A stretch of 61,328 nt of DNA from Bradyrhizobium nivariense (GTDB lineage Bacteria; Pseudomonadota; Alphaproteobacteria; Rhizobiales; Xanthobacteraceae), in the NCBI RefSeq assembly GCF_029846715.1, contig NZ_JARVWW010000043.1:1-61328 (forward strand). Direction: 5' to 3'. The notes below the pieces were generated by a model. The model saw only the letters and a list, made by a program, of their open reading frames with translations. It was not told where the DNA came from and searched no databases. Both the position numbers and the translations under genes were made by a program. Below are positions 33,551 to 42,604 of this stretch, piece after piece. Numbering within the stretch: position 1 is the stretch's first letter; the number at the start of each line of letters is the position of its first letter.

Positions 33551-35365
33551 TTAGAGCCGGATCGTACCCTCGTTGATTTGCGTATATGTCTCCACATCCA
33601 GCGCGATATAGGCGCCGGTCCTCGGGTCCAGCAGGAACAGCGGATCGGAGATCGCGCCCGGATCAAATCCCTCGCGCGCGAGCTCCCCCTTCTTCTGCTT
33701 GAACGTCTCAGTCGCATCGAGCTCGCGCGAGATGCGCATGAAGACGGGGCGCGCATAGGTCGGCAGACGCCGCGCCAGATGTGCGGGCAGCGCCTCGACG
33801 TCAAAGCCCTCGTTCACCACGATCGCGCTCATGCCGGCGCGGCCGTCGGTGCCGGGAATGCTGACGCCGTAGGTGGTGGCGTCGATCACGCCGGCGAAAT
33901 CGCGCACGGCCGCATTGACCTCCGAGGTCGCGACGTTCTCGCCCTTCCAGCGAAAGGTATCGCCGATGCGGTCGACGAAGTGGAAGAAGCCCTTGTCGTC
34001 GAGCCGCATCAGATCGCCGGTGCGGAACCAGGCATCGCCCTTGGCAAAGACATCGCGCAGGACCTTCTTCTCGGTCTCGCTCGCCTCGGTGTAGCCCTCG
34101 AAGCGACCGCCGCCCTCATTCGCCGTGCCGATGCGGCCGATGGCTTCGCCGGCCTCGCCGCGCGCGCAGGCGATACAAAAGCCCTCTGCATTGCGCAGCG
34201 GCGCGCCGCTATCGGGATCGAGCTTGGCGAGACTGGCAGGGAAACGATGCGCGAGCAGCGGCGGAATGCGGCCGATCGCGCCGGGCTGACCCTCGACGTT
34301 GAACAGCGAGAAATTGCCTTCGGTCGCCGCGTAGAATTCGAGGATGCGGGGGATCGCGAAACGGGCCTGGAAAACTTCCCAAATGTCGCCGCGCAGACCG
34401 TTGCCGCAGACAAGACGAAGGCGATGCCGGTTCTCGTATTCCGACGGTGGCGCCTTGAGGAGATAGCGGCAGAGCTCGCCGATATACTGAAACAGCGTGC
34501 AGTCATGGCGCACGATGTCGGGCCAGAAATGCGAGGCCGAGAATTTTTCCGCGATCACCACCGAGCCGCCGGCAGCCAGCATGCTGCATGGCGCGACGAT
34601 GCCGCCGACCGAGTGGAACAGTGGCAGGCAATCGTAAAGCCGATCCTGGGGCGTCGCGCCGGTAAGGCCGGCAAACCAAAAGCCCCAGTTGAGGATGCGG
34701 CGATGGCTGATGCTCGCGGCCTTCGGCAGGCCGGTGGTCCCGGAGGTGTAGATCAGCAGGGCACGGTCGTTGATGGTGACGTCGCCAAGCTCGTCAGGCG
34801 AAAGCGGACCGTCATCGAGGGCGGCAAGCGCGACATCGATCGCGCGTTCGCTGCGGGCATCGCCGTGAATCCAGACCTTTGCCTCCGTCTTCAGTTGCGG
34901 CGACACGCTGTCCAGCGCCTCATTGAGCTCGGGCGCGACGATAATGTGAGCGGGCTTTGCGACGTCGATGCAATGCGCGAGCGACTGGCCGACCAGCTTG
35001 GTGTTGATCAGCGCAGCCACGCCGCCGACGCGGCTGATGCCGAGCCAGGCCGCGACATAATCGATGCCGTTCGGCATGATCAGCGCGACAGTGTCGCCCT
35101 TGGCCACTCCGGCCGAGCGCGCCCACCGCGCATAGCGATTGATGCGTTTCGAGAGCCCCGCATAGTCGAGGCTTGCTTCGTCGGTGACCAGCGCGACGCG
35201 ATCGGGCTGGCGCTGCGCCCAATCGTCGACGACGTCGGCAAACAGGCGACCCGGCAGCGTCTCGATCCGCGCGGTGAGCTCGATGGCCTTCAGCCAGATC
35301 TTTGAAGCCGAAGGTGCGCGCGCGGCTTTCGGTTGCTCGATGACGCCGGTGGTCATGCCGTTCAT
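33551..35365 (-). CDS. Long-chain acyl-CoA synthetase, FATP-like
   Basis: This 604-residue adenylating enzyme has ALLIYTSGTTGLPKAA (P-loop), FYAATEGNFSLFN (A5), WFRTGDLM (A7) and TYARPVFMRIS with a C-terminal TETFKQKKG. The long GENVATSEV and LFHSVGG blocks are typical of the very-long-chain/FATP branch. It activates fatty acids to CoA esters. It is on the same strand as the ACP cassette but 140 bases upstream of it, so co-regulation is possible, not shown. Confidence 0.9.
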   Translation of the reverse strand: MNGMTTGVIEQPKAARAPSASKIWLKAIELTARIETLPGRLFADVVDDWAQRQPDRVALVTDEASLDYAGLSKRINRYARWARSAGVAKGDTVALIMPNGIDYVAAWLGISRVGGVAALINTKLVGQSLAHCIDVAKPAHIIVAPELNEALDSVSPQLKTEAKVWIHGDARSERAIDVALAALDDGPLSPDELGDVTINDRALLIYTSGTTGLPKAASISHRRILNWGFWFAGLTGATPQDRLYDCLPLFHSVGGIVAPCSMLAAGGSVVIAEKFSASHFWPDIVRHDCTLFQYIGELCRYLLKAPPSEYENRHRLRLVCGNGLRGDIWEVFQARFAIPRILEFYAATEGNFSLFNVEGQPGAIGRIPPLLAHRFPASLAKLDPDSGAPLRNAEGFCIACARGEAGEAIGRIGTANEGGGRFEGYTEASETEKKVLRDVFAKGDAWFRTGDLMRLDDKGFFHFVDRIGDTFRWKGENVATSEVNAAVRDFAGVIDATTYGVSIPGTDGRAGMSAIVVNEGFDVEALPAHLARRLPTYARPVFMRISRELDATETFKQKKGELAREGFDPGAISDPLFLLDPRTGAYIALDVETYTQINEGTIRL

Positions 35366-35598
35366 TCTTTCGGAACGTGTCTGCTGCTTCCCTAAGCTTA
35401 ACTCGCACGCCCTGCCCAGGTGTTAAGAGACAAGGTAAAACCCGGTTAGTGCCCGATTAACTCTAGTCATCCTTTACCAAGCCGGTGGGATCGGCGTGCG
35501 CGGCCTCGCAATTCTTGCGATAGCAAAGCCAATTGTCGGGGGCGCGCCGCGCGTGTCCCCTTGCCCTGATTGCGGGGCGAGGTGAACCGGAGAGCGTG

Positions 35599-36579
35599 AT
35601 GATCACCAAGCGACATTTTCTTCAGGCTGCTGCCTCTGCCGCAACCGTGCTCGCCGCGCCACGCGCCTTCGCGATCGGCAATCCCTCCTATCCCTCGCGC
35701 AGCGTGAAATGGGTGGTGCCCTATGCGCCGGGCGGGGCCACCGACGTGCTGTCGCGGCTGCTCTGCCAGCGCCTCTCCGACCGGCTCGGCCAGACCTTCG
35801 TCGTCGAGAACAAGCCCGGCGCCGGCAGCAATATCGGGACACAGGCGGTGATCACGTCCGCCCCCGATGGTCACACGCTGCTGCTCACCTCGACCGCGAA
35901 CGCCATCAACGCCTCGTTCGACCCGGCGCTGCCGTATGATTTCGCCAGGGACATCGCGCCGGTCGCCGGCGTCGCGCGAATTCCGCTGGTGCTGGTCGTC
36001 AACAACGACCTGCCGGTGAAGAGCGTCGCCGACTTCATCGCCTACGCCAGGACCAATCCCGGCAAGATGTCGATCGCCTCTTCCGGCATCGGCACATCGC
36101 TGCATCTCTCCGGCGAGCTGTTCAAATCGCTGGCCGGCGTGCAGTTCACCCACGTACCCTATCGCGGCTCGGCACCCGGATTGACCGACGTGATGAGCGG
36201 CCAGATCCAGGGCATGTTCGACAACGTCACCTCATCCTTCGAGCTCGTACGCGCCGGCAAGCTGCGCGCGCTCAGCGTCACCACACGCGAGCGTTCGGAG
36301 ATTCTACCGGACGTGCCATCGATCGCCGACACGCTTCCCGGCTACGAAACCTCGTCATTCTATGGCGTCGGCGCCCCGCACGACACGCCGCGCGAGATCG
36401 TCGATCTGCTCAATCGCGAGATCGACGCCGCGCTGTCGAATGCGGAGATCAAGTCCCGCATCGCCGAGCTCGGCGCAATCCCGCTGCACGGCGATGCCGA
36501 CGAATTCGCCGGCATGCTCACGGCGGAGACCGACCGCTGGCGTAAGGTGGTCGAGTTGTCGGGAATCAGGAAGGAGTAG
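35599..36579 (+). CDS. TctC/Bug-type tripartite-transporter substrate-binding protein
   Basis: This 326-residue protein has a KRHFLQAAASAATVLAA signal peptide, Tat-like. VVPYAPGGATDVLSRLL, VVENKPGAGSNIGTQAV, and THVPYRGSAPGLTDVMSGQI are TctC family blocks for binding carboxylates. No TctA/TctB membrane genes are adjacent, as is common for orphan Bug proteins. ATG 35599 follows GGAGAG; the open frame at 35533 adds 22 unlikely residues. Ligand unknown. Confidence 0.88.
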   Translation: MITKRHFLQAAASAATVLAAPRAFAIGNPSYPSRSVKWVVPYAPGGATDVLSRLLCQRLSDRLGQTFVVENKPGAGSNIGTQAVITSAPDGHTLLLTSTANAINASFDPALPYDFARDIAPVAGVARIPLVLVVNNDLPVKSVADFIAYARTNPGKMSIASSGIGTSLHLSGELFKSLAGVQFTHVPYRGSAPGLTDVMSGQIQGMFDNVTSSFELVRAGKLRALSVTTRERSEILPDVPSIADTLPGYETSSFYGVGAPHDTPREIVDLLNREIDAALSNAEIKSRIAELGAIPLHGDADEFAGMLTAETDRWRKVVELSGIRKE

Positions 36580-36670
36580 CGACCCATATCCGGCCGCGCG
36601 AGGCTAGGCGGCCCCGGGTAAACGGGCTAAGCTTTTCTACCCTGCGTTGTCCGGGTTAGGGAGACGACCC

Positions 36671-37399
36671 GTGGCTCTCGACTCGTCGGAGTTCCCTGTC
36701 CAGGCCGCACCGTTCGAGCAGCCGCTGAACAATTTTGCCGACCGCCTGAAGGGCGGACAGGTCAAGGTGGTCGCGATCGGCTCGTCGACCACGGCGGGCG
36801 AAGGAGGCATCGCCCCCTATCCGCAGCGGCTGCTGGCGGACCTTCGGATAGCATTACCAAATGTCATGATCGAGGTGGTCAACCGGGGCGTTGGCGGCGA
36901 AGAGGCCCCTTTGGAGTTGAAGCGGTTCGACCATGACGTCTTCGATCTCAACCCCGATCTCGTCATCTGGCAGGTCGGTACCAATTCAGTGTGGCAATCC
37001 GCCGATCAGAATCCGCCCTCGTTCAGGGACACCACGCAGGCCATCCGTGATGGTGTTGACCGGCTGCTCGGCGCCAAGCGGATCGACGTGATCCTGATGG
37101 ACCTGCAATATGTGCCGGCGCTGCTGACACCGGCCAAGGCCGACAAGACGAACGCGATGGTCGCAGCGATCAGCGAGATCGCGCATGCAAAGGGGGTCAA
37201 CGTCTTTCGTCGCTTCGCGCTGATGAAGGGCTGGCACGATGTTGCAAAGATTTCTTTCGACCGCATGGTCGACCCGGGCGATGATAGCAGGCTGCACGCA
37301 AGCGACTGGACCACGGACAAGCTGACCTGGCAGTTGACCAACGCGATCGTCGCCGCAGCCAACAAGGCGCTGCCCTCCGGAAACGCACACGGCAGCTAA
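36671..37399 (+). CDS. SGNH/GDSL-type hydrolase
   Basis: This 242-residue cytosolic-looking enzyme has the SGNH blocks: AIGSSTTAGEGG (Ser), NRGVGGEEA (Gly), QVGTNSVW (Asn) and a C-terminal D-x-x-H in SRLHASDW. It hydrolyses an ester or acyl group of unknown substrate. GTG 36671 with GGGAGACG upstream is preferred to TTG 36647. Confidence 0.8.
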   Translation: MALDSSEFPVQAAPFEQPLNNFADRLKGGQVKVVAIGSSTTAGEGGIAPYPQRLLADLRIALPNVMIEVVNRGVGGEEAPLELKRFDHDVFDLNPDLVIWQVGTNSVWQSADQNPPSFRDTTQAIRDGVDRLLGAKRIDVILMDLQYVPALLTPAKADKTNAMVAAISEIAHAKGVNVFRRFALMKGWHDVAKISFDRMVDPGDDSRLHASDWTTDKLTWQLTNAIVAAANKALPSGNAHGS

Positions 37400-37433
37400 T
37401 CCGGTCGGATTGCCGGGAGGGCATCGCCCAGCG

Positions 37434-37703
37434 CTAGTCGCCTCGCTTATGGCGCAAGCGCTGCGGCGGTGCGTTGAACGGATAATACGGATTGAGATCG
37501 CAGCTCGCGGAGCGGCCTGAAGCGGTGGCGCGGCACTGGGGCAGCGAGGTGAAGGAGCAATCGTACCACTCCCCGCCACCGCCGTTCGCGCCGGAATAGA
37601 CGTGCATGCAGATGGGATAGCGCGGATCGAAGGTCTGCGCATGCGACGGCGCGGCCGTGAGCAAGGCAACGACGGTGATGATCAGGCCGAATGAGCGACG
37701 CAT
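37434..37703 (-). CDS. DUF3551 secreted small protein, copy 2
   Basis: This 89-residue protein has a signal peptide ending SHAQ. The mature part is FDPRYPICMHVYSG, DCSFTSLPQCRATASGRSASCDLNPYY, with four Cys likely in two disulphides, and a basic Arg/Lys tail. It is about 75% identical in the core to the next gene, a tandem duplication. DUF3551 proteins are almost confined to Bradyrhizobium relatives; function unknown. Confidence 0.85.
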   Translation of the reverse strand: MRRSFGLIITVVALLTAAPSHAQTFDPRYPICMHVYSGANGGGGEWYDCSFTSLPQCRATASGRSASCDLNPYYPFNAPPQRLRHKRGD

Positions 37704-37736
37704 GAAAATTGCCCCTGAAAGCCGCATCGCGGATCG

Positions 37737-38018
37737 CTAGTGGACCTTCTTGTGGCGCCGGCGCGGCTGCGGCGGCGGTTCATCGAAAGCATAGTAGGGA
37801 TTGACGTCACAGCTCGCCGAGCGGCCCGACGCCGTGGCACGGCACTGCGGCAGCGAAGTGAAGGAGCAGTCGAAATAATCGCCGCCGCCACCGCCGAAGC
37901 CGCCGGGCATGTAGACGTGCATGCACACCGGGTAGCGCGGATCATAGGTCTGGGCGCTGGCATCTGCCGCCACGAACAGCGTGGCAATCGCGGTGAGAGT
38001 CAGGATCGGCAAACGCAT
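37737..38018 (-). CDS. DUF3551 secreted small protein, copy 1
   Basis: This 93-residue paralogue has a signal peptide ending ASAQ, the same Cys pattern (CMHVY, CSF, QCRATASGRSASC), a Gly-rich insert (FGGGGGDYFDC) and a basic KKVH end. It is 33 bases upstream of copy 2. At 38078-38103 the minus strand has GGAAC-N17-TGTT, a weak sigma-EcfG match. Confidence 0.85.
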   Translation of the reverse strand: MRLPILTLTAIATLFVAADASAQTYDPRYPVCMHVYMPGGFGGGGGDYFDCSFTSLPQCRATASGRSASCDVNPYYAFDEPPPQPRRRHKKVH

Positions 38019-38146
38019 GGAGAAATCCTCGAATCGATCATGTCGGCGGCCGGGATGCCGGCCGCCCGATATGGCACAACACCACGGCAGAGGCGACTGT
38101 TCCTGCGTGCAGATGACGGCAAGGTGAGTGCGGTGCGCTGCGCCCG

Positions 38147-40024
38147 CTACCCGCCGAGCCCCTGCAACACCAGCCGGTTCAGCCTTGTCGCAAACGCCGC
38201 AGGATCTTCCGGCAGCTCGCCGTCCAGGATCTGCGCCTGTTCAAGCAGGAGCAGGCTGAGATCGTCGACCGCTTTGGAGCCCGCCTGAGCCTTCGTGATC
38301 GCCATGACCAGCGGATGGCGCAGATTGATCTCGAGGATCGGCTTGGTGCGCATGCCACGGTTCTGCTGAGACAGGATGCGCTCGAGCTCGCGGCTCGGGC
38401 CCTGACTGTCGGCGACAAGGCAGGAGGCGGAGCTGGTGAGGCGCGTCGAGGCCTTGACGTCGCTGACGCGCTCACCGAGCGCGGCCTTGATCACTGCGAT
38501 GGTGGCCGCTTCGTCGGCGGCGGGCGCGTCCTTTTTCGCCTCGTCCGCCTCGTCAATGCGCGGGATCAGGTCGAGGTTGAGATCGCCCTGGCTCAGCGAC
38601 TTCAGCGGCTTGCCGTCGAACTCCGATGGCATCGAGGTCCAGAAGGCGTCGACCGGATCGGACAGCAGCAGCACTTCGATGCCGCGCGCTGTCGCCGCCT
38701 CGAGCCGGGGGCTCGACTTCAGCCGCTCGATGCTGTCGCCGACGAGATAATAGATCTCGGTCTGGTTCGGCTTGAAATCGGCGATGACGTCCTTGAGCGA
38801 GCGCTTCTCGCCCGAGGTCGTGGTGAAACGCGACAGCGCGAGCAGCTTTTCGCGGCGCTCGAAATCCTCGTAGATGCCTTCCTTCAGCACCGCGCCGAAG
38901 GCCTCCCAGATCTTCGCAAAGTTCTCGGGATCCTTCTCCGCAAGGCTTTCGAGCTCGGACACGACGCGGGTCGCCACGGCTTTGCGGATCTGCGCGAGCT
39001 GCGGATTGTTCTGGAGCATCTCGCGGGAGATGTTGAGCGGGAGATCCTCGCTGTCGACGACGCCGCGGATGAAGCGGAGGTAGCCCGGCAAGAGATCGGC
39101 ATCGTCGGTGATGAAGACGCGGCGGACATAGAGCTTGACGCGGCCCTTGCGGTTCGGCTCGAACAGATCGAACGGCTTTGTCGAGGGCGCGAACAGCAGC
39201 ACGGCGTAGGAATAGCGGCCCTCGGCGCGATAATGCAGCGTCATCGCGGGATCGTCGAAGGCGGATGCGATCTGCTGGTAGGCCTTCTTGTAGTCCTCAG
39301 GCGTGAGCTCGGATTTCGAGCGCTGCCACAGCGCGCTTGCCGAATTGATCTGGCGCGCTTCGCCCTCTTCCGGCACGAGCTCGATCGGAAACAGGATGTT
39401 GTCGGAATAAGCGCCGACGACGCGCTCGATCTCGTAAGCTTCAAGATATTTCTTGGCCTCGTCCTTGAGGTGCAGGACGATCTCGCTGCCGCGCGCCACG
39501 CGCGCCGCTTCCTCGTCGCTCGCGCGCGCGATCTCGAAGCCGGAGCCGCCGGACGACGTCCAGGTCCAGACGTCGCTCTCGCCAGCGCGGCGGCTGACCA
39601 CGACGATCTTCTCGGCAACCATGAAAGCGGAATAGAAGCCGACGCCGAACTGGCCGATCAGGCCAAGACCATCCCTGGCCTCCTTGAGCTTCGACACGAA
39701 GGCCTTGGTGCCCGAGCGGGCGATGGTGCCGAGGTGGTCGATCAGCTCCTGCCGCTCCATGCCGATGCCGTTGTCGGCGATTGTGAGCGTTCCGGCCGTC
39801 TTATTCGGAATGATCCGGATCTTGAGCGCGTCGCCCTCGCCCAGCAGCGCCGGACTGGCGATGGCTTCATAGCGCAGCTTGTCGCAGGCGTCCGAGGCAT
39901 TGGAGACGAGTTCGCGCAGGAAGATATCGGTCTCGGAATAGACGGAGTGCACCATCAGGTGCAAAAGCTCGGAAACCTCGGCCTGGAAGGGCTGCGTATG
40001 CACAGCCGTGTCTGACGTCGTCAT
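38147..40024 (-). CDS. htpG: HtpG (Hsp90-family chaperone)
   Basis: This 625-residue ATP-dependent chaperone has the GHKL ATP-binding motifs EFSELL-like LHLMVHSVYSETDIFLRELVSNASDACDKLRY, DNGIGM and IGQFGVGFYSAFMV, then the middle domain (SEDLPLNISREMLQ) and C-terminal dimerisation region. All are diagnostic for Hsp90/HtpG. It has a promoter-like element just upstream. Confidence 0.96.
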   Translation of the reverse strand: MTTSDTAVHTQPFQAEVSELLHLMVHSVYSETDIFLRELVSNASDACDKLRYEAIASPALLGEGDALKIRIIPNKTAGTLTIADNGIGMERQELIDHLGTIARSGTKAFVSKLKEARDGLGLIGQFGVGFYSAFMVAEKIVVVSRRAGESDVWTWTSSGGSGFEIARASDEEAARVARGSEIVLHLKDEAKKYLEAYEIERVVGAYSDNILFPIELVPEEGEARQINSASALWQRSKSELTPEDYKKAYQQIASAFDDPAMTLHYRAEGRYSYAVLLFAPSTKPFDLFEPNRKGRVKLYVRRVFITDDADLLPGYLRFIRGVVDSEDLPLNISREMLQNNPQLAQIRKAVATRVVSELESLAEKDPENFAKIWEAFGAVLKEGIYEDFERREKLLALSRFTTTSGEKRSLKDVIADFKPNQTEIYYLVGDSIERLKSSPRLEAATARGIEVLLLSDPVDAFWTSMPSEFDGKPLKSLSQGDLNLDLIPRIDEADEAKKDAPAADEAATIAVIKAALGERVSDVKASTRLTSSASCLVADSQGPSRELERILSQQNRGMRTKPILEINLRHPLVMAITKAQAGSKAVDDLSLLLLEQAQILDGELPEDPAAFATRLNRLVLQGLGG

Positions 40025-40058
40025 GCGTTTACCCGGTCAATCAAAAGGGGAAACCCGG

Positions 40059-40087
40059 GATATAACGCGAGGGGGCAGGGGATCAAG
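40059..40087 (-). promoter_or_regulatory. Candidate heat-shock-type promoter of htpG
   Basis: On the minus strand CTTGAT (40087-40082) and TATATC (40064-40059) are 17 bases apart. CTTGA with a T/A-rich -10 resembles alphaproteobacterial sigma-32 promoters, which usually drive htpG. No HrcA/CIRCE repeat was found. Confidence 0.45.
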
Positions 40088-40142
40088 TGGACGCCAGCAA
40101 TCGCCCTCCCGGCGGAGGGCGAGTTGTCGTGGCAATTGCCGA

Positions 40143-40574
40143 TCAGGTCACACAGCGGCCGGGCTGGAGCAGTTTTGCGACCTCGGTCAGGGAGCTGACC
40201 ATTGGCTCGCAGGCGATCGTCGGCTTTTTGCGGTCCTGCTTCTGGCTCGGGAGCAGCACCGGCGGCTTGGCGTTGCCGGCCTCGATCACCGCGGGGACCC
40301 GCAGCAGCACCGACGTGTCGGCCAGATCGTTCAGCCGCATCGACACGGTCCGGGTCGGAACTCCCGCCTGCTTGATGTCGGCGAGTCGGTCGGCCTTGCT
40401 GGAGCGATTGACGTTATGGCCCGGCTTGTCAGCATGGCCCGGCTGGTCAGCGACCGCCCGCCAGCGGTCGGCCAGATCATGGCCGGAGGCCAGTTGCACG
40501 GCGCCCACCTGGACGGCGCCAAGCGTCGCGGCGATTGCGACGGCGCCCAAAAATACCTTTTGAATCTGTGACAT
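40143..40574 (-). CDS. Secreted hypothetical protein
   Basis: This 143-residue protein has a hydrophobic N terminus (MSQIQKVFLGAVAIAATLGAVQVGAVQLASG) that could be a signal peptide or anchor. A polar region follows, ending in IACEPMVSSLTEVAKLLQPGRCVT with two Cys near the end. No family is recognised. Upstream on the minus strand (40612-40637) AGAAC-N17-CGTT is one base from the sigma-EcfG consensus. Confidence 0.65.
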   Translation of the reverse strand: MSQIQKVFLGAVAIAATLGAVQVGAVQLASGHDLADRWRAVADQPGHADKPGHNVNRSSKADRLADIKQAGVPTRTVSMRLNDLADTSVLLRVPAVIEAGNAKPPVLLPSQKQDRKKPTIACEPMVSSLTEVAKLLQPGRCVT

Positions 40575-40707
40575 GGCTGTCGGTCCCTCGCCCCATGGCG
40601 ATCGCGGGAACAACGCGAGGTAAGGTCCGGGAGTTCTCAGTCGTTAAGATCACTTAACCGTGTCCAAAAAAGGCATGACCCCCGCGAAAAATTTTGCAAC
40701 CGCCTGG

Positions 40708-40807
40708 AACGACTTCCGCGGACGGGAGTCGTCTCAACAGCCGGCTATTCCCCCCTGCCCCATAAGCCGGCGACGTAGGGCGCGACTGTGGTGATGCCGG
40801 TCGCGCC
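40708..40807. other. Intergenic hairpins between the NTF2-like and secreted-protein genes
   Basis: Two stems lie here: 40710-40731 (CGACTTCCG/CGGGAGTCG, one mismatch) and 40779-40807 (GGCGCGAC...GTCGCGCC, 8 bp, 13-base loop). The second is 17 bases after the NTF2-like stop and may be its terminator, although no T-run follows on the minus strand. No gene is apparent in 40575-40824. Confidence 0.4.
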
Positions 40808-40824
40808 TTACTTTTGTCTGGGCT

Positions 40825-41424
40825 TCAGTTCGCCTTCCCCGCGAGCCAATCCCGACCCTCGCCATAGAGCTTCTCGACCTCGGACCCCGTCAGGCCCGGC
40901 ATGTCGCGCTTGACCTTGTAGCCGATCAGCTCCTGCATGTAGGCGAGGTGGCGGTAGCCTTCGGGTAGCGCGGCAAGCCGCTGCTGATCGAGGCGGAGGG
41001 TCGCGGCGGGATCGACCGGGTCGATCCGGTCCTTCTCGTAGATCGGCTGGCGGCGGACGATGCCCCATTGGCCCTTCCGCTTCTCCAGGAAATCGTAGAA
41101 GCGTCCGGTGCAGACGACGTCGCAGGGCACGTCGTGCACCGGCGCGCGCTGCGAGATGGTCATTTTGGTCTGCGCGATGGCGCGCGCCCCCTCGAGGTCG
41201 ATGCTGGTGCCGCCGAGGAAATGCAGGATGCGCACGCCCTTGGCGAACCCCTCCTGGCTGACCCGCATGAAATCCCGTGCCGGCCCCTGAAACCAGGTGG
41301 CGGACATCCAGCCCTCTTCATGCCAGACCGTGGCAAAGCGCTCCCAATCGCCGGCATCGCGCCACACCGCCCAGTTCTCGACGAGGTCGCGGATGGCGAG
41401 GCGATCGAGGAGTTGCTGGTCCAT
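40825..41424 (-). CDS. NTF2-like (SnoaL-type) protein
   Basis: This 199-residue protein begins MDQQLLDRLAIRDLVENWAVWRDAGDWERFATVWHEEGWM, the helix and Trp/His pattern of the NTF2/SnoaL-like fold, with catalytic-cavity residues in MSATWFQG and HFLGGTSI. The frame is open to 41544; ATG 41424 begins the fold. Possible enzyme or binding role in aromatic or polyketide metabolism; unknown substrate. Confidence 0.75.
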   Translation of the reverse strand: MDQQLLDRLAIRDLVENWAVWRDAGDWERFATVWHEEGWMSATWFQGPARDFMRVSQEGFAKGVRILHFLGGTSIDLEGARAIAQTKMTISQRAPVHDVPCDVVCTGRFYDFLEKRKGQWGIVRRQPIYEKDRIDPVDPAATLRLDQQRLAALPEGYRHLAYMQELIGYKVKRDMPGLTGSEVEKLYGEGRDWLAGKAN

Positions 41425-41576
41425 GAACACGTCTCCGATGGCACTGCGGCTGCTGCACGAGGTATGAGCGGCGAATTCGATGGCCGTCAAGCGTGGCAAC
41501 CCGGTCAACGAAAATCCGGCGCACCTTGCGGCACGCCGGATCAAATTTCGTCAAGTGCCGGGTGCAGGCGCCTTCC

Positions 41577-42383
41577 TTAAGCCGCCGGCACCTTCGGCGC
41601 GCGGTTGCGCGAGTTGCGCTGGAAGAACAGCGCCTGGCTCGCCACCGCCGACACCATCGCGGGCTGGAACGGTTTTGAGATCAGGAACGCCGGCTCGGGG
41701 CGCTCGCCGGTGAGGAAGCGCTCGGGGTACGCGGTGATGAACACCACCGGCACCTCGAAGGTGCGGAGCAGCTCGTTGACGGCGTCGAGGCCCGACGAGC
41801 CGTCGGCGAGCTGGATGTCGGCGAGGATCAGGCCGGGCCGCTTGTTCTTGGCCAGCGCCACCGCATCGGCGTGGGTGCGGGCGACGCCGACAACGTTGTG
41901 GCCGAGATTCTTCACCAGGCTCTCGAGATCCATGGCGATGAAGGTCTCGTCCTCGATGATCAGCACGTCGGTGGCGATCTCGGCGGCCATCTCACGCCCT
42001 GCGGCATCCGCAAGCCGGCGCGTCTCGCCGACGTCGGTGCCGAGGATGTAGGCGACTTCCTCTTCCGAAAATCCCTCGAGCGAGAGCAGCAGGAAGGCCT
42101 GCCGCGGCAGCGGCGTGATGTTCGACAGCCGTCGCTCCGGCGGCATCGGCAGGTTCGTCACCTCGGAATCGTCGTTGACGGAGACGGAATTCCAGATCTG
42201 GGTGAACAGCCGGAACAGGCCGGCGCGGGGCCCGTGGCTCTCGTCAAGCACCGACGGATCCCCCAGCATGGCTTCCAACATGGCTGCGACATAGGCGTCA
42301 CCGGAGGACTGGCTCCCCGTCAGGGCGCGCGCGTACCGGCGCAACAACGGCAAGTGTTCAGCAACAAGCTGTGAACGGGACAT
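41577..42383 (-). CDS. phyR: PhyR: anti-anti-sigma response regulator
   Basis: This 268-residue regulator has an N-terminal sigma-like domain (residues 1-135; PLPRQAFLLLSLEGFSEEEVAYILGTDVGE), then a receiver domain with acidic pocket IIEDE (about residues 142-146), phospho-acceptor D189 in LADIQL, Thr/Tyr in FITAYPERF and Lys in ISKPF. Phosphorylated PhyR binds NepR and frees EcfG. ATG 42383 is preferred to 42398. It is divergent from nepR-ecfG. Confidence 0.95.
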   Translation of the reverse strand: MSRSQLVAEHLPLLRRYARALTGSQSSGDAYVAAMLEAMLGDPSVLDESHGPRAGLFRLFTQIWNSVSVNDDSEVTNLPMPPERRLSNITPLPRQAFLLLSLEGFSEEEVAYILGTDVGETRRLADAAGREMAAEIATDVLIIEDETFIAMDLESLVKNLGHNVVGVARTHADAVALAKNKRPGLILADIQLADGSSGLDAVNELLRTFEVPVVFITAYPERFLTGERPEPAFLISKPFQPAMVSAVASQALFFQRNSRNRAPKVPAA

Positions 42384-42462
42384 CCCCACTCCATTCATCT
42401 TCGGGCCAACCTTGAGATACAGGCGTTATGCGGGGAGCCCGGGTTCCCCTGCTAGGGCTGAT

Positions 42463-42522
42463 TACGCCTCAGGCTGAGAAAAGTTCCGCATTCGGGCGGA
42501 ACTTTTTCTCGCAGCTTGCATT
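42463..42522. promoter_or_regulatory. Divergent sigma-EcfG promoters within an inverted repeat
   Basis: AAAAGTTCCGC (42479-42489) and GCGGAACTTTT (42496-42506) are perfect inverted arms around a six-base loop, so each strand has a GGAAC -35. On the minus strand the -10 16 bases on is CGTA (42466-42463), facing phyR; on the plus strand it is CATT (42519-42522), facing nepR-ecfG. Each is one base from CGTT, so the locus may control itself. The other two GGAACs (42535 and 42554) have no -10 partner. Confidence 0.6.
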
Positions 42523-42604
42523 GAGCCTATTCAGGGAACGGCACCCGGTTGAGGGAACTTATCGATTTTACAATCACTTAACTCGGGGAAACGTGGAACA
42601 GGTC

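Noticed and set aside
33497..35305. 602-residue plus-strand ORF over the FATP-like gene
   Set aside because: Shadow of an AMP-forming enzyme; no motifs of its own.
38315..40015. 566-residue plus-strand ORF opposite htpG
   Set aside because: HtpG on the minus strand is diagnostic; this is its antisense frame.
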